A stretch of DNA of 64,000 nucleotides from Hyphomicrobium sp. (lineage in GTDB: Bacteria; Pseudomonadota; Alphaproteobacteria; Rhizobiales; Hyphomicrobiaceae), in the NCBI GenBank assembly GCA_030148425.1, contig JASBTM010000017.1, forward strand, positions 372,001 through 436,000, in the 5' to 3' direction. The notes beneath the pieces were generated by a model. That model saw only the letters and a list, made by a program, of their open reading frames with translations. It was not told the DNA's origin and did not search any database. Of the stretch, positions 43,900 to 50,938 are shown in pieces; within the stretch, counting starts at the first letter, position 1; every line of letters starts with the position of its first letter. Position numbers and translations under genes: made by a program.

Positions 43900-45801
43900 C
43901 TACGCTCCGGCCGTCGCAGCGGCCTGGCGCACAAGGCGATGCAAAACGTCTCGCGGTGCGCCAAAGCCTTCGAGGCGTCCCGCGCGCAAAATAAGAACCT
44001 TATCGACGGAATTCAGAAGTGCCGGGCGCTGCGTAATCAGAACAATCGTAACTCCGCGTTCCTTTGCCTTCTTCATCGCTTCAGCGAGCGCCTGTTCGCC
44101 GACAGCATCGAGATTGGAATTCGGCTCGTCGAGGACGATCAATGACGGCAGACCGAAGAAAGCGCGGGCCAGCGCGATGCGCTGCTTTTGCCCTCCCGAG
44201 AGCGGTGCGCCATTGCGATCAAGAACAGTTTCATAACCGGCCGCAAGCTGGCACACCATCTCGTGGACTCCGGCAACGCCCGCAGCATCATAGATCTCCT
44301 TATCGGGAAGGTCGGTGCGGAGCCGGCAAATGTTCTCCTTGATCGAGCCCGGAAAAAGCTCGACCTCTTGCGGAAGGTAGCCGGTAAATTCACCGAACTG
44401 CCGGCGATCCCAGTTGCGGAGTTCCGTTCCGTCCAGACTGACGCGACCCGCAGTCGGAAACAAGCAACCGACGAGAACGCGCGCCAGAGTGGATTTACCC
44501 GAACCCGACGGCCCGACGATCGCCAAGGATTCTCCAGGGTTCAGTTCGAAGCTTATGCCATTGAGAACGGGCTCACGCGTACCCTGGGGAATGTAAAGCA
44601 GCCGCTCGACGGTGAGCTTTCCTGCCGGACGCGGAAGCCGAAGCTTCGACTTTTCTTTCTGCAGGCTTTCAAGCGTGGCGCGCACTTTGGCATAAGCGGT
44701 TCGCGTTTGGATTAAGGAACGCCAGCCCTCGATCATACCCTCAAGCGGTTGCAGCGCGCGGCCCGCGATGATGGAGGCGGCGATCATCATACCGCCGGTG
44801 AGCTGACCACCTAAGGCGAGATGCGCGCCCCATCCGAGGATCGCGATCTGCGTCACGAGGCGCGCGAATTTCGACGCGCCGCTGATCCAGAAGTTTTTTT
44901 CATGCGCTTTAATCTGCAGCGCCAGCGCTTGCGACTGCTCGCGCCCCCAATGAAGAATGCTTTCGTTCAGCATCCCCATTGCGTTGATGACCTGGGCGTT
45001 ACGAGCAAGCGACTCCGCGTGGGTATCGGCTTTCGACGCGAACGATCCAGCCTTTGCCAGCGGACCCGCCGTCGCCGTCTGGTTCAGCACGGCAATGGCG
45101 AAAAGCACGAGACCGGCTGTCAGCACGATTGCGCCGAGATCACGATGAATGAGGAAGATCACGCCAAAATAGAAAGGCGCGAGCGGCGCGTCGAACAGCA
45201 GCAACATCGTGGGGCTCGACAGGAAGCTGCGCACCTGATGAAGCGAACGCAGCGCCTGGACGCTGCCGCCCTCGCCCGTCGGCGCCGACATCACGATGCC
45301 CGCTAGAATGGGCCCACCTAAGATGACTTCCATCGAAGCCGCGAGCCGACCAAGTATCTGGCGGCGAAGAATGTCGAGCAGCGACATTGTGGCAAGAAGC
45401 GCCAATGCCAATCCCGACAGCATCAAAAGCGTGTCGAGACTCCTACTCGTCAGGACCCGATCCGATATCTGAAACAGATAGATCGGCATCGTCAGCATCA
45501 GGACGTTGACGAACAGCGAGAACACAGCAACGACGACGAATGTCTTTCGCGCCGTCCATCTCCAGGCCGCCATCGGATCAACGACATGATCCGATTGCGA
45601 TGAGTGCTGCTCGTGTGCCGTCGCAGCCCGTCGCAGAGAGTCGCCAAGATCGCGGTGGATCTGCGATAATCTCCGAATCGCCGGGTGCTCGCTGATAGGT
45701 GCAGGCCCTTCGCTGTTCTGATCAGCGAAGGGGATGCCGCTCTGGTCGCTTTCAATCGAGGCCATATTCTGTGCCTCGGATACGGATAGCGTGTTGCTCA
45801 T
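43900..45801 (-). CDS. Type I secretion ATPase/permease (PrtD/HlyB type)
   Basis: A 633-residue fusion of a six-helix ABC membrane domain (about 90-360) and an ATPase domain. Walker A is GPSGSGKST (Gly430-Thr438), signature LSGGQKQRIALARAF, and Walker B LIVLDEPNSNLD. The extended N-terminus (about 85 residues) is Ser/Asp/Gln-rich and has no C39 peptidase, so the substrates should carry C-terminal signals, not GG leaders. It lies 44 nt after the gene for an 835-aa low-complexity protein, its most likely cargo. All three genes form one unit. Confidence 0.92.
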   Translation of the reverse strand: MSNTLSVSEAQNMASIESDQSGIPFADQNSEGPAPISEHPAIRRLSQIHRDLGDSLRRAATAHEQHSSQSDHVVDPMAAWRWTARKTFVVVAVFSLFVNVLMLTMPIYLFQISDRVLTSRSLDTLLMLSGLALALLATMSLLDILRRQILGRLAASMEVILGGPILAGIVMSAPTGEGGSVQALRSLHQVRSFLSSPTMLLLFDAPLAPFYFGVIFLIHRDLGAIVLTAGLVLFAIAVLNQTATAGPLAKAGSFASKADTHAESLARNAQVINAMGMLNESILHWGREQSQALALQIKAHEKNFWISGASKFARLVTQIAILGWGAHLALGGQLTGGMMIAASIIAGRALQPLEGMIEGWRSLIQTRTAYAKVRATLESLQKEKSKLRLPRPAGKLTVERLLYIPQGTREPVLNGISFELNPGESLAIVGPSGSGKSTLARVLVGCLFPTAGRVSLDGTELRNWDRRQFGEFTGYLPQEVELFPGSIKENICRLRTDLPDKEIYDAAGVAGVHEMVCQLAAGYETVLDRNGAPLSGGQKQRIALARAFFGLPSLIVLDEPNSNLDAVGEQALAEAMKKAKERGVTIVLITQRPALLNSVDKVLILRAGRLEGFGAPRDVLHRLVRQAAATAGA

Positions 45802-45845
45802 TTCATCTTCCCCTGTCGGCCGAATGCCTGTCGTTGCGCTGTTGC

Positions 45846-48353
45846 TCAGCCAAACAAGCCGTGATGAAGATGCGACGTGAGATCATCGACCAGCGGGATG
45901 TGGACCGTGTGCGTATCGCTGGTGTGGTCGGAGGAACTCGAGCTTGATGTCGAAGTGTGACCTATTCCGAGCGCGCTGGTGATGATCGTGGTGATCCCGC
46001 CGGTATCCGTCGGAGCTGCCGGGACGTCGTGCGTCGCGGCATCTTGAACCGAAAGATTGTATTGCGAGTAACTCGACGTGGATGGCGCGGCATCGGCTGT
46101 GGACGCATCGGAAGCCGCCGATGCAAACGTCAGCGATCCGGACGATGAAATACCAAGGTCGCTGATGACATTGTGCACGGCACCGAGAAGACCGCCTCCG
46201 GAGGATGTTGACGAGGTATCCGGCGACAAGATCGAACCGAGATCGGCGACAGCGCCGGTAACACCTCCGAGGACATTGCTCGCGGCACTCACGACGTCCG
46301 AGGCGACAGACGCAACGGCGTGGAGGCCCGCGTCGGGAGCTTCGATCACACTGGTGGGGGCGTTATCAGCGGTGGACGTTGCCGCATCTGGCGACAAGAG
46401 CGATCCAAGATCGGCGACAACGTGCGTTACGGCGGGGACAAGATTGCTGACTGTTTCGGCAACTTCCGGCACGGCAGACGTGACTGTCTGGAGTCCAGCG
46501 TCGAGGACGTCTCCCGCATTTGAGGCGAGATGACCGACGGTATCTCCCAGGTCGCTGACAACCGTCGAGACCACCGGAGCGACGGTGTCTGCGGCGGCTT
46601 CAACAGCGGCCGGAACTGCACTCACAGTGTTGACAACATCTGCTACGGCGCTCGCTGCCGTGCTGCCTAGCGTATCCAAGACATCGCCGACGCCGGACGC
46701 AACATGACCAACCGTGTCTCCAACGTCCGAGGCGGCGTTCGCGATTGCAGGATTTACAGCGTCTAGAACCGCATCGACCGCAACTGGTACCGAAGCAACA
46801 ACGTCGGCCACATCCGTGACTGCATTCGATGCCAAATGAACTGTCGTATCGAGTGCATCGTTCACGGTGGAAGCGAGATCGGTGGCTGTCGCGCCGAGAT
46901 CGGAGACGACCGTGGAGACGCCCGAACCGAGATTGTCGGCGATTGGCTCAACGCCCACCGGAAGCGTCGTCAAGATGTCTCCCGGATTGGAGAGTACTGC
47001 CTCGACCGAGTGAAGTGCGGTCCCAGCGGTATCAACGACAGTCGAGACGTCATCACTCGCGGTATGGACGATATCATCCAGCAGGCTGGGGACGGCTTGC
47101 GCCGCGGTATCAGCCAGCGAGCCGAGCGACGACGTCACGTCGCCCAGAACGTGTGCGACGTCGCCCGTGGCGTCCGTTACCAGAGTGGACGCGGCGTCTA
47201 TGGTTCCCGTAAGCGCGGGAACGACATCGCCGACGACATGGCCGACATCGCCCGTGACGTTGGAAACAGTCTCTCCCAAGCCGGTCACGGTGCCGACAAC
47301 TCCAGTCGTGACGTCGGCAAGAGTATGACCGAGATCATCCACGATCGGCGCGACCGCGCCGACGGTCGTATCAACGACACCGGTCACCGAAGAGACGACA
47401 TCACCGAGTGTATGAACGGCATCCGTAACGGCGCCGGTAACGGTTTCGCCGACGGCCTCTACGGTATTGGCGACGCCGCCCACGACGGCTTCCACCGTGT
47501 TCGCCACGCCGTCAAGCGTCGATCCCACTGCGCCCGTCACGTCCGTCACGACATGCTCAACAGTGTCGGTCAATCCACCGACAACTGTGCCTACTGTGCC
47601 AAGCGCGCCATCAACGACTTGCGTGACGCCGGTCGTCACTCCGCCGACAACATGGTCGACCGTTTGGGTCACCGTATCGACGACATGCTCAACGACCGTC
47701 GTCGTCTCGTGAACGACCTCGACCACCGTTTGCGTCGTCGTTTCGACGACAGTGTGAATGGGCTGAACGATCGTCGTGACGTTGATCGTGTCATGATGAT
47801 CGACGTCGTAATAGTTGTTCGTCGACGAGTTGAAGACGTTATGGCTGTCTTGCGAATAGATGAAGTTATTGACGGTGCTGTCGCCACCGAAAAGAATTCC
47901 GGGCGAAACCGAGCCACCGTGCGATGCGGCGGCCGCTTGAATCGGGCTATCTGAGAACGATGCCTTGATGACCGGGCTCAGGTCCGGCATCGATGGCATC
48001 GTCGGGCTCACGAGGTTCATCGCCACTTTCAATTCAGGGCCTGGCGTTTCATGGCTTGGCTGGCTGCCTTCCAGCGCGACTTTCTGAAATCCAGGCAGCG
48101 AAGTGTTGCCGCCGCGGCTTCCATCGTCGGAGGGGTGCGCGCCGTCACGAGAGTCGTCGGCTGTCGCAGCATGTGCGCTGCCGCTGTCGCCTTCCGATGC
48201 CGTCAAGAAATTGGCGAGAAAGAACGACCAGGTGAGGAAGCTCCAAAGGCCGCGCTGCCGTTCGGGCCGTGCGGCGTTTTCGGAATTGGATCGTTTCCCC
48301 TGCTTATTGTCGGATCCTTCGAGCGGCAAAAATTTCGTGAACTGAAATGACAT
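45846..48353 (-). CDS. Low-complexity Val/Asp/Thr-rich protein with 11-residue repeats, candidate type I secretion cargo
   Basis: An 835-residue acidic protein. Residues 1-60 include a hydrophobic stretch (RGLWSFLTWSFFLANFL). After Lys130 there is no Lys or Arg through to the end, and no Cys anywhere. From about residue 199 to 363 the sequence keeps an 11-residue frame of the form V-x-x-V-V-x-x-V-x-x-x (for example VEHVVDTVTQT, VDHVVGGVTTG). Less regular repeats continue to about 700. Residues 165-190 contain the QDSHNVFNSSTNNYYDVDHH module also found in the 512-aa protein. No RTX nonapeptides are seen. Followed by the T1SS ATPase gene. Function unknown; amphipathic surface or matrix protein is a hypothesis. 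Confidence 0.8.
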   Translation of the reverse strand: MSFQFTKFLPLEGSDNKQGKRSNSENAARPERQRGLWSFLTWSFFLANFLTASEGDSGSAHAATADDSRDGAHPSDDGSRGGNTSLPGFQKVALEGSQPSHETPGPELKVAMNLVSPTMPSMPDLSPVIKASFSDSPIQAAAASHGGSVSPGILFGGDSTVNNFIYSQDSHNVFNSSTNNYYDVDHHDTINVTTIVQPIHTVVETTTQTVVEVVHETTTVVEHVVDTVTQTVDHVVGGVTTGVTQVVDGALGTVGTVVGGLTDTVEHVVTDVTGAVGSTLDGVANTVEAVVGGVANTVEAVGETVTGAVTDAVHTLGDVVSSVTGVVDTTVGAVAPIVDDLGHTLADVTTGVVGTVTGLGETVSNVTGDVGHVVGDVVPALTGTIDAASTLVTDATGDVAHVLGDVTSSLGSLADTAAQAVPSLLDDIVHTASDDVSTVVDTAGTALHSVEAVLSNPGDILTTLPVGVEPIADNLGSGVSTVVSDLGATATDLASTVNDALDTTVHLASNAVTDVADVVASVPVAVDAVLDAVNPAIANAASDVGDTVGHVASGVGDVLDTLGSTAASAVADVVNTVSAVPAAVEAAADTVAPVVSTVVSDLGDTVGHLASNAGDVLDAGLQTVTSAVPEVAETVSNLVPAVTHVVADLGSLLSPDAATSTADNAPTSVIEAPDAGLHAVASVASDVVSAASNVLGGVTGAVADLGSILSPDTSSTSSGGGLLGAVHNVISDLGISSSGSLTFASAASDASTADAAPSTSSYSQYNLSVQDAATHDVPAAPTDTGGITTIITSALGIGHTSTSSSSSSDHTSDTHTVHIPLVDDLTSHLHHGLFG

Positions 48354-48424
48354 ATACGCGTCCTCTGGATTATCGTTTTTATTAGTATTTCTTGTCCTTC
48401 AATCGATTGGCGTGAGAAAGAAAT

Positions 48425-48448
48425 TGGCCGGCCCCGAAGGACCGGCCT
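48425..48448 (-). terminator. Terminator after the 512-aa repeat protein
   Basis: On the minus strand GGCCGGTCC-TTCG-GGGCCGGCC forms a stem with a UUCG tetraloop, followed by AATTTCTTTC, 9 nt past the stop. It should separate the 512-aa gene from the downstream T1SS unit at least partly. Confidence 0.75.
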
Positions 48449-48456
48449 TATTGCGG

Positions 48457-49995
48457 CTAGCCATGGTGAGCGTCGGTCGGAGTATCCATATGACCGACAT
48501 CGAACAGATTGAGGTTGCTCGTCAGGTGATCGAGGTCGAGGTTCGAAGCCAAGACGTCATGGATCGGCAACGCATTCAGTGCTGCTCCTACGTGGGACAG
48601 ATCGACTGAACCGACGCCGTGCAGGAGATTGCCGATGTCGTTGCCGGTTATGCCCGAGGCTATGTTCGCGACCACGTCTCCGATCGAGCCGTTCGCAATT
48701 CCGCCGAGGCTGCCGAGGCCGACTTCGCCGGCATGGCTCAGAACGTCGCCGCCCACAGGGAGGACATTTCCGAGATCGCCGCCGGAGATATGGCTCACGA
48801 CGTCAGTCACCGGGGCAATAACCGTTGCCGGCACGTTGGCAGTGATGCCGGAAAGATCGGCGTTTCCGAGATGGCTGACGATATCGCCGATCGAAGTCGC
48901 GAGATTTGCGGTGATGTGATTGAAATCGCCGCTCGCCGCTCCGTCGAGAACGGATGCAACGACAGGAACCGCCACATTCGCCACGTCGCCGCTCGCGATT
49001 CCACTCAGGACATTCCCGACATCGACGTGGCCGAGAAGGTCGGCGGCCACCGGCACAACGTTCGAGACATTCAAAATGTCGGAAGCGCCATTTGCAATCG
49101 GCAGGACGTCGCCGATGCTCGAAGTCAGGTGCGAAAGATCGGCCACATCGACGTGGCTCAATAGATCGCCGGCGATGGGAAGAATATTAGCGGTTACGCC
49201 CGTGATATTGCCGACGTTCGCGCCGTTGAGCACATCCGCGACGCCGACGTGGGAGAGAACGTCCCCGACGCTCGGTGACAGTACATCACCGATCGTGGTT
49301 GTCGCGCCCTGCAGAAGGCCCGTCGCCACCGAAGGATTCAGAACATCGCTGATGTTGACGCCGTTGAGCAGGCTCGGATTGAGGACGTCGTGTACAAGGT
49401 CGTTAACTCCGAGATTGACGTCGCCGACATTAACGGTCGGGCTCAACACCTGATTGCCGCTCAGGATATCGCCAAGCGTATTGCCGCTGAGCAGGCTGCC
49501 GATATTCAGAAGATCGACGTGCGACAGAACATTGTTGAGCGAGCCGTCAAGCAGGCCGCCGCCAATCAGCGAGATGCTGCCGGAGTTGTGGCTGTCGGAA
49601 GAGCTATTGCTCGTCGAGTTGTTGGTCGTATCGTGGCTGTCTACGGTGGAATAGACGTTCGAGATGGTTGTGTTGTGGCTGTCAGTTGACGTCGTGGTGG
49701 TATTATGGCTGTCGACCGGCGCGTACACGTTTGTGATGTTCGTCGTGTTGTGGCTATCCGTCGACGAATAGTTATTCGTCGTCGTGGTCGTCACGTTGTG
49801 GCTGTCAGAACTGTAGTAATAATTGTTTGAAGTGCTCATCGGCTTACAGGGCTCCGGATTGCAGGATGGGGGCGGCGGGCAAGAACAGTCCGGCGGTGGC
49901 GGACAATGCTCCGGAGGCGGCGGAGGAGGTGGTGGGCATGGCGGCGGCGGGTGCGAAGGGGTACACTCCCAGAGCTGCACGCAATCTTGTTCCAT
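48457..49995 (-). CDS. Cys/Pro-rich and DSHN-repeat protein, second candidate secretion cargo
   Basis: A 512-residue protein with three parts: a head (1-52) with eight Cys and long Pro runs, six DSHN/DSHD repeats in a Thr/Asn-rich stretch (about 60-140), and a 370-residue repeat region with (G/A/T)D-hydrophobic-(L/V)-(S/G)-H units such as GDVLSHVGVADVL and GDLLSHVDVADLSHL. The only basic residue besides His is Lys51; Arg is absent. Repeats about 20-33 residues apart and hydrophobic periodicity suggest a beta-solenoid. GGGAGACG stands before the ATG. It has no signal peptide, so export through the neighbouring T1SS is inferred. A start at Met53 would remove the Cys/Pro head. Confidence 0.75.
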   Translation of the reverse strand: MEQDCVQLWECTPSHPPPPCPPPPPPPPEHCPPPPDCSCPPPPSCNPEPCKPMSTSNNYYYSSDSHNVTTTTTNNYSSTDSHNTTNITNVYAPVDSHNTTTTSTDSHNTTISNVYSTVDSHDTTNNSTSNSSSDSHNSGSISLIGGGLLDGSLNNVLSHVDLLNIGSLLSGNTLGDILSGNQVLSPTVNVGDVNLGVNDLVHDVLNPSLLNGVNISDVLNPSVATGLLQGATTTIGDVLSPSVGDVLSHVGVADVLNGANVGNITGVTANILPIAGDLLSHVDVADLSHLTSSIGDVLPIANGASDILNVSNVVPVAADLLGHVDVGNVLSGIASGDVANVAVPVVASVLDGAASGDFNHITANLATSIGDIVSHLGNADLSGITANVPATVIAPVTDVVSHISGGDLGNVLPVGGDVLSHAGEVGLGSLGGIANGSIGDVVANIASGITGNDIGNLLHGVGSVDLSHVGAALNALPIHDVLASNLDLDHLTSNLNLFDVGHMDTPTDAHHG

Positions 49996-50350
49996 AAGTT
50001 CCGTCTCCCATCGAAAGTTGGGCGTTGGACTTCTTGCCCAGGCGGCTCAGCGTTGTGAGCGAACCGAAGCAATCAGTCGGATCGTCTTCGTATTTTCGAC
50101 GTTGACGGAAAAACATGATTTGAGAAACTGTTGGGAACGACAGTGCGACTTCGCAATTTCGATAAAAATTGAAAGAAATTTAAAAATTCACGGGCCTTTA
50201 TTACGTGTAGACCCACCCTGGATCGAAATGGCTTATTTCTGATTTAAAGGTCGGCAGCCTGCCCGAAAATTTATCAAACAGTAAACGATTGATTTATTAC
50301 AATTATCGATTTTTCTATATGGCGGATGGATTAAAGCCGTTAGCGGACAA
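49996..50350. other. AT-rich intergenic region upstream of the 512-aa gene
   Basis: No gene recognised. The 355 nt carry the promoter region of the repeat-protein gene on the minus strand and an AT-rich segment (50250-50330) with the half-matching box TTGATTTATTACAA. No stable RNA fold was identified by eye. Confidence 0.4.
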
Positions 50351-50590
50351 TCAATATGTGCCGGTGCCGATGCTTCCAGCTTCGCAGCTATCTACAGCGG
50401 ATCTCGCGATGACGTCCCGATCAGCGATGCCGCTTTCGACAAGCCGCTGAATGGCCGATGCGATATCGGCAAAGACATCGTCCGCTGTTGAATTACGTGC
50501 GTCGGGCCTCAATCCGGCCAAAAGGCAGGCGGTCTCGAAAGCTTGGCGCATGAGTGCAAGCTCGGCGCGGCGCAACTCACTGAGCGTCAC
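50351..50590 (-). CDS. Hypothetical 79-aa protein
   Basis: A helical soluble protein (SELRRAELALMRQAFETACL, then DVFADIASAIQRLVESGIAD). GTG start with AAGGATAACAA upstream. Family not recognised; the length, alternating charges and codon use suggest a genuine small gene. It is divergent from the Mg-ATPase gene across a 348-nt region. Confidence 0.55.
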   Translation of the reverse strand: MTLSELRRAELALMRQAFETACLLAGLRPDARNSTADDVFADIASAIQRLVESGIADRDVIARSAVDSCEAGSIGTGTY

Positions 50591-50938
50591 TTGTTATCCT
50601 TCCCTCAGACAAGGTGCGGCTACCTCGCTCGGATCGGGGGGAGAGCATCGAGGTGGCCGCCTTCTGTCAGCCGACGCCGGGACGCGGGCGCCACTGCAAG
50701 TTGAATGTCTCAGGAGCAGCTGGCCGTATCTACTGTCGGAACCGGCAGGGCCAGATAGGCTCTCAGCTTCACGACGCCGCTCCGCACACCCGGCAGAATT
50801 GCTTTTAGTTGATGCCTGCAACATTGATTTCGCGCAAAGTCGGATCGCGCGAAATCCGCAGATGTTCGTCGCGGCGGACGAGTGCCCGAGCCTAGGCAAC
50901 ATCTGTCGCGCGGATTTCAGGGGCGTCCTACAATTGCG
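50591..50938. other. Divergent intergenic region upstream of mgtA-type gene
   Basis: Holds the FNR/FixK-like box at 50824-50837 and the promoters of both neighbours. Overlapping frames here look like shadows. No RNA leader such as an M-box was recognised. Confidence 0.4.
50824..50837 (+). promoter_or_regulatory. FNR/FixK-like box TTGAT-N4-CGCAA
   Basis: TTGATTTCGCGCAA lies 101 nt before the ATG at 50939 and has the same right half as the box at 350-363. Fits TTGA-N6-GCAA. Confidence 0.4.

Noticed and set aside
46836..47954. Long plus-strand frame (372 codons) opposite the 835-aa protein
   Set aside because: It is Arg/Asp/Gly-rich and reads as the antisense image of the Val/Asp/Thr repeats. 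No ribosome site or domain.
42484..49995. RTX (GGxGxDxxx) repeats in the T1SS cargo candidates
   Set aside because: None were found in either protein.
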